From Streptococcaceae bacterium ESL0687 (GTDB lineage Bacteria > Bacillota > Bacilli > Lactobacillales > Streptococcaceae), in assembly GCA_029392475.1 (NCBI GenBank), contig CP113940.1:620001-684000 (forward strand): 64,000 bases of DNA, written 5' to 3'. Below, in pieces: positions 1 through 8,473 of the stretch. The notes under the pieces were generated by a model. The model searched no databases. It had not been told where the DNA came from and saw nothing but the letters and a program-made list of their open reading frames with translations. The translations under genes and the position numbers were made by a program. Every line of letters starts with the position of its first letter. The first letter of the stretch is position 1.

Positions 1-24
1 AGAATTTTCCAAAAGGAGCTTAAT

Positions 25-1107
25 ATGTCAAAATCATACACAGTAGCTGTTGTAGGTGCTACAGGAGCAGTAGGGACTCAGATGATTCGAATGCTTGAAG
101 AATCAACCCTTCCAATCAAAGAAATTAAATTGTTAGCAACAATCAATTCAGCTGGTAAGGTTTTGAAATATAAGGGCCAAGATATCGTTGTCGAAGAAAC
201 CAAAGAAGATTCCTTTGAAGGGGTAGATATTGCCCTCTTTTCTGCAGGTGGTAGTGTTTCAGCTAAGTTTGCGCCTTATGCCGTTAAGGCAGGAGCTGTT
301 GTAGTCGACAATACTAGTCACTTTAGAATGAACAAGGATACTCCTTTGGTTGTGCCTGAGGTAAACCCACAAGCTCTTGATGACCACAAGGGGATTATTG
401 CCTGTCCTAACTGTTCAACCATCCAAATGATGGTAGCTCTTGAGCCAGTTCGCCGTAATTTTGGTCTTAAAAGAATTATTGTTTCAACTTATCAGGCAGT
501 ATCAGGGGCAGGAGCTAAGGCCATTGAAGAGACCATCAATGAACTAAAAGATGTAGTTAATGACGGAGTTGATCCAAAAGACTTGAAAGCTCAGATTCTT
601 CCGTCAGCAGGGGATAAAAAACACTATCCAATTGCCTTCAATGCCCTACCACAAATCGATGTCTTCACAGATAATGACTACACCTATGAAGAGATGAAGA
701 TGACCAATGAAACTAAGAAAATCATGGAAGATGATAACATTCAAGTTTCAGCTACCTGTGTTCGTATTCCAGTAATAACAGGACATTCTGAGTCTATTTA
801 CATTGAGACAGAAGAAGCAGCAGATATTGCTCAAATTAAAGAGGTTATTGCCCAGTTCCCTGGTGCCATCCTTGAAGATGATGTTAAAAATCAAATTTAT
901 CCACAGGCTATTACAGCTAGTGGTCAAAAAGAAACCTTTGTTGGACGTTTAAGAAAGGACTTAGATGTCGCAAATGGGGTTCATATGTGGGTTGTTTCAG
1001 ATAACCTCCTTAAGGGAGCGGCCTGGAACTCAGTTCAAATTGCTGAAACCCTCCACGAAAGAAACCTTGTAAGACCAACTGAAGAAGTAGTTTTTGATCT
1101 ATACTAA
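25..1107 (+). CDS. asd: Aspartate-semialdehyde dehydrogenase
   Basis: This 360-residue protein makes aspartate semialdehyde from aspartyl phosphate with NADPH, the branch point to lysine/diaminopimelate, threonine and methionine. The N-terminal Rossmann motif GATGAVG (about residues 11-17) binds NADP and the catalytic cysteine is Cys130 in the CPNCST motif. Length matches the Gram-positive family. A Shine-Dalgarno AAAGGAG lies 7-8 bases before the ATG. The next gene, dapA, starts about 13 bases after its stop, so the two form an operon for the diaminopimelate branch. The upstream promoter lies outside the window. Recognised from whole-length family resemblance. Confidence 0.97.
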   Translation: MSKSYTVAVVGATGAVGTQMIRMLEESTLPIKEIKLLATINSAGKVLKYKGQDIVVEETKEDSFEGVDIALFSAGGSVSAKFAPYAVKAGAVVVDNTSHFRMNKDTPLVVPEVNPQALDDHKGIIACPNCSTIQMMVALEPVRRNFGLKRIIVSTYQAVSGAGAKAIEETINELKDVVNDGVDPKDLKAQILPSAGDKKHYPIAFNALPQIDVFTDNDYTYEEMKMTNETKKIMEDDNIQVSATCVRIPVITGHSESIYIETEEAADIAQIKEVIAQFPGAILEDDVKNQIYPQAITASGQKETFVGRLRKDLDVANGVHMWVVSDNLLKGAAWNSVQIAETLHERNLVRPTEEVVFDLY

Positions 1108-1120
1108 AAGGAGATAAATG

Positions 1121-2002
1121 ATGGCTAACCCTTTGAAAGATTCACACATAATTACAGCACTTGTAACACCTTTTACCGAGAGTGGTGACATTAATTTTAA
1201 GGCCCTGCCAAAATTAATTGAACACCTCCTTGCCCACCATACTGAAGGTCTAATCCTTGCAGGTACAACTGGAGAAAGTCCAACCCTAACCCACGATGAG
1301 GAGCTTGAATTATTCCAGGCAGTCCAAGAGATTGTCGCAGGTCGTGTTCCTCTTATTGCAGGTGTGGGTACCAATGATACAAGGGACTCAGTCGACTTTG
1401 TTAAAGAAGTTGATACTTTTGGCGGTTTTGCTGCAGGCCTTGCTGTTGTACCTTACTACAACAAGCCTAGTCAGGAAGGACTATTCAGGCACTTTACGGC
1501 CATAGCTGATGCAAGTGATCTGCCAATCATTCTTTATAATGTACCAGGACGTACTGTGGCCTGCCTAGAGGTGGAAACAACCTTGCGACTGGCTAACCAT
1601 CCTAATATTATTGGGGTCAAGGAATGTACAGGTGTTGACCGCTTAAGTGAACTTATTGAAGGGGCGCCAGAAGGCTTCTTAGTTTATACAGGAGAAGATG
1701 ATTTAGCCTTTCATGCTAAAGCTTTAGGAGCTCAAGGAGTAATCAGTGTTACCTCGCATGTTGCAGGAGACGATTTCTTCCAAATTTTTGAAAATCTTGA
1801 TGAAGGTAAAGTTCAAGAAGCTGCAAAAATTCAAAGAAAACTACTTCCAAAGGTTAAAGCTATGTTCTCTCTACCAAGTCCAGCTCCAGTTAAGGCTGTA
1901 CTAAATAGCCAAGGATTTGAAGTTGGTCCCCTTCGTTTACCGCTTGTAGCCGCAAGTGAAGAGGAAGCAACTAGGATAATTTCAATTATTAATAACAAGT
2001 AA
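1121..2002 (+). CDS. dapA: 4-hydroxy-tetrahydrodipicolinate synthase
   Basis: DapA condenses aspartate semialdehyde with pyruvate, the first committed step to diaminopimelate and lysine. The TIM-barrel motif GTTGESPTL (residues 48-56), the proton-relay tyrosine (about Tyr139 in LYNVPGRT) and the Schiff-base lysine (about Lys167 in GVKECTG) are all present. Two ATGs follow each other at 1118 and 1121; the second has the better seven-base spacing from AAAAGGAG, so it is chosen here, but 1118 is possible. It lies directly behind asd and is followed by a strong hairpin terminator, so asd-dapA ends here. Confidence 0.96.
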   Translation: MANPLKDSHIITALVTPFTESGDINFKALPKLIEHLLAHHTEGLILAGTTGESPTLTHDEELELFQAVQEIVAGRVPLIAGVGTNDTRDSVDFVKEVDTFGGFAAGLAVVPYYNKPSQEGLFRHFTAIADASDLPIILYNVPGRTVACLEVETTLRLANHPNIIGVKECTGVDRLSELIEGAPEGFLVYTGEDDLAFHAKALGAQGVISVTSHVAGDDFFQIFENLDEGKVQEAAKIQRKLLPKVKAMFSLPSPAPVKAVLNSQGFEVGPLRLPLVAASEEEATRIISIINNK

Positions 2003-2022
2003 AAGACGAACATTTATCTGTT

Positions 2023-2050
2023 AAGTCACTCTTTTGAGTGACTTTTTCTT
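2023..2050 (+). terminator. Intrinsic terminator after dapA
   Basis: A nine-base stem AAGTCACTC/GAGTGACTT with a four-base loop is followed by a T-rich run. It closes the asd-dapA operon just before the guaC promoter. Confidence 0.85.
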
Positions 2051-2077
2051 GTATATATGGTCCATATTTTATACAAT
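2049..2077 (+). promoter_or_regulatory. guaC promoter
   Basis: TTGTAT (2049-2054) and TACAAT (2072-2077) are separated by exactly 17 bases. A start site is expected near 2084, giving guaC an untranslated leader of about 104 nt. Confidence 0.75.
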
Positions 2078-2083
2078 ATATTA

Positions 2084-2187
2084 GGAAGCTCTACTAAAAA
2101 CAGGGATTTTACATGGTGGAGTAGCGAAACCGTTCGTGTTTTGGATGGTCGGGTCGGTCCCCTGAAAACAGATTATCAGGAGATAAA
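2084..2187 (+). promoter_or_regulatory. Structured guaC leader, candidate translational riboswitch
   Basis: The predicted leader can form a hairpin CCTGA (2161-2165) with TCAGG (2176-2180) that covers the guaC Shine-Dalgarno AGGAG (2178-2182). A competing helix pairs CAGGGA (2101-2106) with TCCCCTG (2158-2164, one bulged C) and would free the ribosome site. A third hairpin is cgaaac (2125-2130) with gttttg (2138-2143). A stem ctact (2091-2095)/agtag (2120-2124) encloses 2101-2106, so a pseudoknot is possible. It does not match the guanine/adenine aptamer core or other riboswitch cores I know. A tiny upstream reading frame (ATG 2145, stop 2163-2165) ends inside the sequestering arm. Pairing is seen; ligand control is inferred. 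Confidence 0.5.
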
Positions 2188-3174
2188 ATGAATAATTTAC
2201 CAGTTTTTGATTATGAAGATATCCAATTGATACCAAATAAATGTATCATTAAAAGCCGTTCTGAGGCGGATACAAGTGTAGTTTTAGGTAAGCATACCTT
2301 CAAATTACCGGTTGTTCCTGCTAACATGCAGACAATTATCGACGAACAAATTGCAGAAAAACTTGCCTCTGAAGGTTACTTCTATGTAATGCATCGTTTT
2401 GATGAAGCGGGACGTAAACCTTTTGTTAAAAAAATGGCAGAAAAAGGCCTTATCAGCTCTATTTCAGTAGGTGTTAAGGATTATGAATATGACTTTATTA
2501 ATGAATTAGCTGAAGAAGGAGTAGTACCAGACTATATCACAATTGATATTGCCCACGGTCACTCAGATTCAGTAATCAATATGATTAAACACATCAAAGA
2601 AAAATTACCTGAAACTTTTGTAATTGCAGGTAATGTTGGAACACCTGAGGCAGTTCGTGAGCTTGAAAATGCTGGAGCTGACGCAACTAAGGTCGGAATT
2701 GGCCCTGGTAAGGTATGTATTACCAAGGTTAAGACTGGTTTTGGTACAGGTGGATGGCAACTAGCAGCCCTTCGCTGGTGTGCAAAAGCTGCAAGTAAGC
2801 CAATCATCGCTGATGGTGGAATCCGTACCAACGGAGATATCGCAAAATCAATCCGCTTTGGTGCAACTATGGTTATGATTGGTTCTCTCTTTGCAGCCCA
2901 TGAAGAATCTCCAGGGGAAACTGTTGAAATCGACGGTAAACTTTACAAGGAATACTTCGGATCAGCAAGTGAATACCAAAAGGGTGAGCACAAAAACGTT
3001 GAAGGTAAGAAGATTATCTTGCCTCACAAGGGTCACCTAAAAGACACCTTAATTGAGATGCAGCAAGACCTTCAGTCATCAATCTCATATGCCGGTGGAC
3101 GTGATCTTAAATCCCTTACTAAGGTTGATTATGTAATTGTTAAAAATTCAATCTGGAACGGGGATTCAATCTAA
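2188..3174 (+). CDS. guaC: GMP reductase
   Basis: GuaC reductively deaminates GMP to IMP with NADPH, returning guanine nucleotides to the purine pool. The 328-residue protein has the IMPDH/GMPR barrel, with the phosphate-binding GIGPGKVC loop and catalytic Cys177. It lacks the CBS insert of IMP dehydrogenase and has the length of the GuaC2 type found in Firmicutes. The start ATG follows AGGAG at the proper distance. It is a single-gene transcript with its own promoter, a structured leader and a terminator, so it is likely regulated by purine status. guaA, the opposing IMP-to-GMP step, lies 36 kb downstream. Confidence 0.97.
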   Translation: MNNLPVFDYEDIQLIPNKCIIKSRSEADTSVVLGKHTFKLPVVPANMQTIIDEQIAEKLASEGYFYVMHRFDEAGRKPFVKKMAEKGLISSISVGVKDYEYDFINELAEEGVVPDYITIDIAHGHSDSVINMIKHIKEKLPETFVIAGNVGTPEAVRELENAGADATKVGIGPGKVCITKVKTGFGTGGWQLAALRWCAKAASKPIIADGGIRTNGDIAKSIRFGATMVMIGSLFAAHEESPGETVEIDGKLYKEYFGSASEYQKGEHKNVEGKKIILPHKGHLKDTLIEMQQDLQSSISYAGGRDLKSLTKVDYVIVKNSIWNGDSI

Positions 3175-3212
3175 ATCTCTTAGAGATTTATTAAAAAGTG
3201 AACAGGAAAAAA

Positions 3213-3240
3213 GAGTAGCCTAAGAGCTACTCCTTTTTAT
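3213..3240 (+). terminator. Intrinsic terminator after guaC
   Basis: A perfect seven-base stem GAGTAGC/GCTACTC with a six-base loop is followed by a T run. It may also serve the convergent small gene on the other strand. Confidence 0.85.
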
Positions 3241-3247
3241 TTGTTTC

Positions 3248-3394
3248 TTATTTTCTATCGCCTTGAGCCTTATGCTCGCGTTCTTCCTTAGAATTTAATA
3301 CAAATTTTGATTGTTTTTCTAAGCGTTCTTCCTTACGTTTTGCAGTTTCAACTTCGCGTGCATCTGGTGCTTCAAATTCATGTTTCTTTTCCAT
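3248..3394 (-). CDS. Small charged protein of 48 residues
   Basis: An unbroken frame of 48 codons starts at ATG 3394 with GAGG about nine bases upstream. The product is extremely rich in Lys, Glu and Arg, begins MEKKHEF and ends in QGDRK, and is predicted to be a soluble, helical or disordered peptide. No membrane segment, signal peptide or known domain is visible. It faces guaC and shares its terminator region. Function unknown; the good ribosome site and biased composition support a real gene. Confidence 0.6.
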   Translation of the reverse strand: MEKKHEFEAPDAREVETAKRKEERLEKQSKFVLNSKEEREHKAQGDRK

Positions 3395-3497
3395 ATTGTC
3401 TTACCTCATTAGTATTAATATAAATTCTTTATAGGGAAATTATAAGATTATATCTTATAATAGTCAAAGATAAAGTAAAAATATTTTTCCCTTAAGA

Positions 3498-4082
3498 TTA
3501 TTGGATTGGGAACTCGACTGCCTTAACGATTTTGTAAGAATTATTAAGGAAATCTGCAATTATTGGTTCACTACTTTCAGTATAAAAGACATAGTGGACA
3601 GAAACTTTTTCACCAGGTGCGATGTCAACTGACAGAGGGTCTATATACTCATCAACCCCATCGCCTTCTACCATTCCATCACCTGGAAGACTAGTTGAAT
3701 CCAATGTATTTGGGCCAGCTCCGTTTTTTTGTTCGAAAACTAGTAATAAGCTACCTAGTTCATATATTGGAAGTGTCCTGTCTGTTTTATTTTCCAAAGT
3801 CACATCGATTTTTACTGCAGGGTCGTTGATAATATCTATTGCTTTTGAAACATTGAGAATTTGAATGCTTCCACTCTTGTTAGTAAAGGTCTTGGTTGCT
3901 TCGTCATAAGTGTAGCCGTCACTTGCCTTATCCTTAGTTGAACTTTCACTAGTTTTAGAAGTTTCAGAGCTTACTGAAGAGCTTGCACTTGTCGAAGATT
4001 CGGTGCTTTTACTTGTCGAAGAACATCCTCCAAGAACCAAAAGGGATAAAAGGGCTAGAGCCATATAATTTTTCTTTTTCAT
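3498..4082 (-). CDS. Lipoprotein, DUF5067-like, copy 2
   Basis: The 194-residue product has a lipoprotein signal with lipobox LGGC (Cys20), a Ser/Thr-rich linker (about 21-55) and a C-terminal beta-rich domain that begins with a GYTYDEATKTFTNKSG block and contains DPLSVDIAPGEKVS, consistent with the DUF5067 immunoglobulin-like family of streptococcal and lactobacillar lipoproteins. It is paralogous to the gene at 4107-4703, only 24 bases upstream, so the pair arose by tandem duplication and is cotranscribed. AGGAGG precedes the start. It is probably anchored on the outer face of the membrane; role unknown. Confidence 0.8.
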   Translation of the reverse strand: MKKKNYMALALLSLLVLGGCSSTSKSTESSTSASSSVSSETSKTSESSTKDKASDGYTYDEATKTFTNKSGSIQILNVSKAIDIINDPAVKIDVTLENKTDRTLPIYELGSLLLVFEQKNGAGPNTLDSTSLPGDGMVEGDGVDEYIDPLSVDIAPGEKVSVHYVFYTESSEPIIADFLNNSYKIVKAVEFPIQ

Positions 4083-4106
4083 AATTAATTTACCTCCTAA
4101 GGTAAT

Positions 4107-4703
4107 TTATTCAATTGGAAATTCAACTGACTTAGCAATTCCGTCTGAATTATCAACGAAATGAACAATGATAGGGTTACTGCTTTCAGTATAAAAGACA
4201 TAGTGAGTTGAAACCTTTTCACCAGGGGTAATTTGAATACTATCTAAAGGATCTTGATACCCTTGGGCAGAGTCTTCTTGCTCCTCACCAGGAAGAAGGG
4301 TTAAGAACATGCGGTTAGGTCCTCTATCATCTTTTTGTTCAAAGAATAATAGTTTTCTATCAAAATAAGATATGGGACTTGTTGTATCTGTCTTATTTTC
4401 CATATTCACATCAATTTCAACTGCAGGATCACCAAGGAAGTCGGTAACTCGTGCGACTTTAAGGATTTGGACAGATCCACTTTTATTAGTAAAGGTCTTG
4501 GTTGCTTCGTCATAAGTGTAGCCATCACTTGCCTTATCCTTAGTTGAACTTTCACTAGTTTTAGAAGCTTCAGAGCTTACTGAGGTGCTTGTACTTGTCG
4601 AGCTTTCAGATGTCGAAGATTCGGTATTTTTACTTGTCGAAGAGCATCCTCCAAGAACTAAAAGGGATAAAAGGGTTAGAGCCATATAACTTTTCTTTTT
4701 CAT
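4107..4703 (-). CDS. Lipoprotein, DUF5067-like, copy 1
   Basis: First gene of a two-gene lipoprotein operon. The signal peptide ends in lipobox LGGC with Cys20, followed by a Ser/Thr linker slightly longer than in its paralogue and the same DUF5067-like domain. The N-terminal 90 residues are nearly identical to copy 2, including at DNA level, while the rest has diverged (for example PISYFDRKL versus PIYELGSLL), suggesting duplication followed by divergence of the exposed surface or partial gene conversion of the 5' halves. The ribosome site is GGGAGG. Function unknown. Confidence 0.8.
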   Translation of the reverse strand: MKKKSYMALTLLSLLVLGGCSSTSKNTESSTSESSTSTSTSVSSEASKTSESSTKDKASDGYTYDEATKTFTNKSGSVQILKVARVTDFLGDPAVEIDVNMENKTDTTSPISYFDRKLLFFEQKDDRGPNRMFLTLLPGEEQEDSAQGYQDPLDSIQITPGEKVSTHYVFYTESSNPIIVHFVDNSDGIAKSVEFPIE

Positions 4704-4763
4704 AATTACCTCCCGTGGTAAACGTTCTAATTGACTTTCTTAAAAAAAGAAAACCTTTTCATA

Positions 4764-4792
4764 ATATTAGTAAATATTTCATTTAAAGTCAA
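4764..4792 (-). promoter_or_regulatory. Promoter of the lipoprotein pair
   Basis: On the minus strand TTGACT (4787-4792) and TAATAT (4764-4769) are spaced by 17 bases, about 60 bases before the first lipoprotein start. Confidence 0.65.
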
Positions 4793-4907
4793 TTTTGTGC
4801 TCTGTTTTTATTAAAAGAGAAATAAACGGGCTAAAAAATAATACAGAAGGCTATTCATTTAAGCGAGGATTATATATAATGAAATAAACAATCAGTGAGG
4901 AGAAAAT

Positions 4908-5528
4908 ATGTTTACCAAAGATTCATTTAAAGTTTTTGAACCCCTTGACCTAGACGGGCGCATGGCTGAGATTAGAAGGGTCATCCAACCAACCTTCCAG
5001 GAGATTTTAGACGAGCTTGCCCCGCTTGCAAGTGACAAGGTAGGAGACGAAACCTACGTCCACATCGCCCAACACAGAAGACGGACCAAAAACGCCCCAG
5101 ACAACACCTGGTCGGCCATCTCGACCAATAAACGTGGCTACAAGTCAGAGCCTCATCTTCAGCTGGGTATTTGGAAAAATTATATCTTTATGTACCTATC
5201 AATGATTGACAACCCAAGAGGTGAAGAAGCCATGGCCAACTTGCTTCTAGATAATCTAGAGGCCCTTGAGTCCTTACCGGATGACTTTGTTTACTCAAAA
5301 GATCACACCAAAGATGACTACTATCCTATGAATCAAGGCCTTGAAAAAGCCCTCATCCGTTTCAGGGATGTTAAAAAAGGTGAGTTTGAATTTGGTAGAA
5401 TCGTTGATATCAACTCAGACCTGTGGAACACTCCCGCAGAACTTGAAAGCTATATCAAAGAAACCTATAGCTACCTGCTTGATTTCTACAAGGATCTTCT
5501 AGCTGTAAACAAAGCCCAAGATGCCTAG
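4908..5528 (+). CDS. DUF1054 (UPF0637, YktB-like) protein
   Basis: The 206-residue protein matches the DUF1054 family over its length, including the central HIAQHRRRTKNAPDNTW block and the WKNYIFMYLSMIDNPRGE segment. It is predicted cytoplasmic and its biochemical role is not established. A TATAAT box lies at 4875-4880 and GAGGAG precedes the ATG. Its stop (5526-5528) overlaps the ribosome site of the following hsdS gene, so the two are likely cotranscribed and perhaps translationally coupled. Confidence 0.9.
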   Translation: MFTKDSFKVFEPLDLDGRMAEIRRVIQPTFQEILDELAPLASDKVGDETYVHIAQHRRRTKNAPDNTWSAISTNKRGYKSEPHLQLGIWKNYIFMYLSMIDNPRGEEAMANLLLDNLEALESLPDDFVYSKDHTKDDYYPMNQGLEKALIRFRDVKKGEFEFGRIVDINSDLWNTPAELESYIKETYSYLLDFYKDLLAVNKAQDA

Positions 5529-5538
5529 AGGAAAAACC

Positions 5539-6732
5539 ATGGCAGACAAAAAACAAGTACCAAGACTTAGATTTAGGGGATTTGAAGGAGAGTGGGAAGA
5601 AGATAAATTTGATAATTTATTTGATTTGTCAGTTCCGACTAATTCATTATCACGTGAAAATCTAGTATATGATGAAGAAAAAGTTAAAAATATCCATTAT
5701 GGTGATATTTTGACAAAATTTAATTCTGTTTTAGATGCTTCAGATAAGATGATTCCATATATAAGGGGAGCATCTGAGGATAAGTTTAAAAAATCTTTTT
5801 TAAACGATGGAGATATTGTCATAGCAGATGCTGCCGAAGATGAGAGTGTTGGAAAATCCATAGAAGTACGTAATGTTAAAAAACATCCTATTGTAGCAGG
5901 TTTACACACCATTGTAGCCCGTCCAAAAAATATTTTTGCTCCCTTATATTTAGGGCATTATCTTAATAGTAAAATTTATCATGAATCATTATATAGATTG
6001 ATGCAGGGTACAAAAGTTTTATCATTGAGTAAGACAAATATATCTAAAACTTCAGTCTGTTTTCCAGATTATAAAGAGCAAGAAAAAATCGGTACCTTCT
6101 TTGCTCAGCTTGATAAATTGATTGCCTTACATGAAAAGAAACTGGCAGACCTTAAAGAAATAAAAAAAGGCTACCTCCAACAGATGTTCCCAGCCCCAGG
6201 GCAAAAAATCCCACAACTCAGATTCCAAGGATTTGAAGGGGAGTGGAAGAACGTAATCTTTAATGATATTTTGAAGTTCTATTCAGCTAAGCAATATATC
6301 TCAGGTATTAGTTCTGATGGAAAATTTCCAGTTCTTAAACAAGGTGACAATCCTTTAGATGGATATGCAAATGGAGAACCTTTCAAAGACTACAGTAAAG
6401 TAGTTGTTTTTGGAGATCATACTTTATCCATATATAAACCAAATACACCATTTTTTATATCTACCGATGGGATTAAAATTTTATCTTCTAACTATATGGG
6501 TAGTGATTATTTATTTTATTCTTTAGAGCGATTTAAACCACATTCAGAAGGTTACAAAAGGCATTTAACTATCTTGAAAAATACATTATTATCTTTTACT
6601 CTCGATTTTGAGGAACAAGAAAAAATCGGCACCTTCTTCGCAAATCTTGATAAGAATATCAATCAGGCAGAGGGAAAACTTAACCAGCTTAAAGCCCTTA
6701 AAAAAGGATTTTTACAGCAGATGTTTATCTAA
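5539..6732 (+). CDS. hsdS: Orphan type I restriction specificity subunit
   Basis: HsdS determines the DNA target of type I restriction-modification complexes. The protein (397 aa from ATG 5539) has the classic two-repeat plan: target domain 1 (about 20-175), a conserved helical spacer starting EQEKIGTFF, target domain 2 (about 230-350) and a second conserved helix. A frame also opens at ATG 5521, but AGAGG at 5527-5531 sits seven bases before ATG 5539. No hsdM or hsdR is adjacent, so it must work with subunits encoded elsewhere or be inactive. The target domains are much richer in A/T than the conserved parts, as expected for exchanged domains. Confidence 0.92.
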   Translation: MADKKQVPRLRFRGFEGEWEEDKFDNLFDLSVPTNSLSRENLVYDEEKVKNIHYGDILTKFNSVLDASDKMIPYIRGASEDKFKKSFLNDGDIVIADAAEDESVGKSIEVRNVKKHPIVAGLHTIVARPKNIFAPLYLGHYLNSKIYHESLYRLMQGTKVLSLSKTNISKTSVCFPDYKEQEKIGTFFAQLDKLIALHEKKLADLKEIKKGYLQQMFPAPGQKIPQLRFQGFEGEWKNVIFNDILKFYSAKQYISGISSDGKFPVLKQGDNPLDGYANGEPFKDYSKVVVFGDHTLSIYKPNTPFFISTDGIKILSSNYMGSDYLFYSLERFKPHSEGYKRHLTILKNTLLSFTLDFEEQEKIGTFFANLDKNINQAEGKLNQLKALKKGFLQQMFI

Positions 6733-6733
6733 C

Positions 6734-6758
6734 AAAAAAGGACTTAAAGTCCTTTTTT
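6734..6758 (+). terminator. Terminator after hsdS
   Basis: The symmetric hairpin AAAAAAGGACT/AGTCCTTTTTT ends the DUF1054-hsdS unit and separates it from the AbiTii-like pair. Confidence 0.85.
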
Positions 6759-6947
6759 GCTTCATTAATTCACCGATACTATGAGATGAAAAATTTTATT
6801 TTTCAATATCTATTTACTAGATGTTACTCATAAATTAAAACTTAATGAATTGTTTTGGATATATTAATGATATGGGAGTATTATATAAATGCATTGAATT
6901 CTGTTATAATATAGAGCGTAAAGCTAAATGAAAGTTGGATAATATAG

Positions 6948-7568
6948 ATGGCCAAAAGTCAACTTATTAAGGATATTGTTACAGATAAAATTACATTAGA
7001 AGAAGGATTACAAAGACTTTTAATTATTTCATTTTCATTGGAAAACGAAAGTCTTCAGAACTGGATTAAAAATGAATTGAATGGCTACCCTGATAATAAA
7101 AAACTTCCTAATTACCGAAAGAAAATAGCTTACAAAATATCATATACTGGTATAAATGGGAGTTATCAGGTTACTAACATTCCTTTACCAGCAAGTTATA
7201 TTCCTAATGAATTACAAAAGTATATAGTAGAAGTTGGTATCCTTGATAATATTAAAACCATAGAAGAAATAATCCGAACTAATGCAAAGGTAGGACGGGA
7301 TTTAACTAATATAGCTGGATCTGTTTACAATAAAGTTGGAGTAGTTTGTTTAAGCATTACCCAGGAGTATAGTATTTCTTCTTTTTTGACGATTATCAGT
7401 AATGTGAAAAATAAACTTATTTTTGTTTTGAATGATTTAGAAAAGACTTTTGGAAATTTAGATAGTTTAGATATAGATTTAGAAAAAGTTGATACTCCAG
7501 AGATTGAAACCATCAATGAAGTTATAAAGAAAAGAATCCATTATGATGGAATGAGTGAGGAAAGATGA
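6948..7568 (+). CDS. AbiTii-domain protein, putative abortive infection
   Basis: The 206-residue protein begins with a helical segment followed by the WIKNELNGYPDN...LPNYR signature, which is typical of the AbiTii domain named after a lactococcal abortive-infection protein. The remaining part is a predicted mixed alpha/beta and coiled region without a nuclease or ATPase motif that I recognise. TGTTATAAT (6902-6910) forms an extended -10 upstream; the ribosome site is weak. It overlaps the next gene by four bases, so the two are one translationally coupled unit. Base composition is more A/T-rich than nearby housekeeping genes, which fits horizontal transfer. Phage defence is inferred from the family, not shown. 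Confidence 0.72.
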   Translation: MAKSQLIKDIVTDKITLEEGLQRLLIISFSLENESLQNWIKNELNGYPDNKKLPNYRKKIAYKISYTGINGSYQVTNIPLPASYIPNELQKYIVEVGILDNIKTIEEIIRTNAKVGRDLTNIAGSVYNKVGVVCLSITQEYSISSFLTIISNVKNKLIFVLNDLEKTFGNLDSLDIDLEKVDTPEIETINEVIKKRIHYDGMSEER

Positions 7569-8131
7569 AAACGGCTGATATTAATTCACTAATAATTGGT
7601 GCAGTTATTTCAATTGTTGCTACGAATATTGGATATATTGTCCAAACAGTAATACGAGCTGTTCTTGATAACAGAGGAAAGGTAAATGTACGTGTAAAAT
7701 CAGTTTATAGTAAAATGAGTGGGGATGCATGGGGTTTTAATTCAGACGGTGTTTTTGAGGTTCCTCTATGGTTAGAACTTTGTAATACTAAGAATAAAAA
7801 TGAAATTGTAAGAAATATGAACCTCCAGTTGTACTTAAAAGGTAAAAAGGTTGGTGAAACAGTGCAATGTAGTCATTTCGAATTAAATAATAACAAAGAA
7901 CCTTACGGAAATAATGGAACATATTCTTTTATGATTGAACCTATTACAGTATCAAAATATGATTTATATTTTTGTGCTAAACCAGATGTAGTAAATAGTG
8001 ATTTTGATGAAGTAAGAATTTCATATTTTGATTCTAAAGATCGATATAAAGAATGTAAATTATTTGATATAGAAAATTGTTGGAAAAAATCAAATAATAA
8101 AATTGATAATGATTGGCGTTTATTAAAGTAA
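7565..8131 (+). CDS. Membrane-anchored partner of the AbiTii-like protein
   Basis: A 188-residue protein with one N-terminal membrane segment (about residues 8-33) and a soluble domain rich in predicted beta strands (about 40-188). I do not recognise the soluble domain. The start overlaps the stop of the AbiTii-like gene by four bases (ATGA) and GTGAGG-type sequence precedes it, so the two products are probably made together. A membrane effector or anchor paired with a cytoplasmic sensor is a common layout in defence modules, but that role is inferred from context only. Confidence 0.65.
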   Translation: MKTADINSLIIGAVISIVATNIGYIVQTVIRAVLDNRGKVNVRVKSVYSKMSGDAWGFNSDGVFEVPLWLELCNTKNKNEIVRNMNLQLYLKGKKVGETVQCSHFELNNNKEPYGNNGTYSFMIEPITVSKYDLYFCAKPDVVNSDFDEVRISYFDSKDRYKECKLFDIENCWKKSNNKIDNDWRLLK

Positions 8132-8133
8132 GC

Positions 8134-8159
8134 AAAAAAAGGACCTACAGTCCTTTTTT
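8134..8159. terminator. Bidirectional terminator
   Basis: The A-tract/GGAC...GTCC/T-tract hairpin lies between two convergent genes and can end transcripts from both sides. Confidence 0.8.
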
Positions 8160-8384
8160 GTTTATGTCCCTTATAAAAATTCCAAGTCCTGCTAGGGCTA
8201 GAATGTAGAAGGGTAGATTTAGGGCACTAAAATCAAGAGGTAGCCTTAAAATAAGGGCTAAGATAGGGATAAGCAAACTAAGGGCAAGCCCCTTGTACTT
8301 TAAGTATTTGGCTGGAATCTTTGGTACAAGCCATTTCCTTAAAATTTGACTCAAAAGCAACATGCTTACCGCAAAAATCATCAT
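8145..8384 (-). CDS. Small membrane protein, three predicted helices
   Basis: The frame is open from a GTG-like region at 8417, but GAGGAG five bases before the double ATG at 8384 makes the 79-residue form starting MMIFAVSM the likely product. It has three hydrophobic segments (about 2-15, 30-47, 55-70) and a basic C-terminus. No family recognised. It converges on the AbiTii-like pair and its stop lies inside the shared terminator. Confidence 0.6.
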   Translation of the reverse strand: MMIFAVSMLLLSQILRKWLVPKIPAKYLKYKGLALSLLIPILALILRLPLDFSALNLPFYILALAGLGIFIRDINKKGL

Positions 8385-8473
8385 AAAAACTCCTCGACTT
8401 TCCTTGTTTGGTACCATTATAAACCTAGCGATTTAAAAGTCAATTCTTAATATCAAATAATCAAAGTAGATTT

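Noticed and set aside
2091-2187. Guanine/adenine (xpt-type) riboswitch or PurBox before guaC
   Set aside because: The conserved purine-aptamer core is missing, and the CGAAC-like stretch matches the PurBox at only about 8 of 13 positions.
5521-5538. hsdS start at ATG 5521
   Set aside because: No ribosome site in front; AGAGG lies ideally before ATG 5539.
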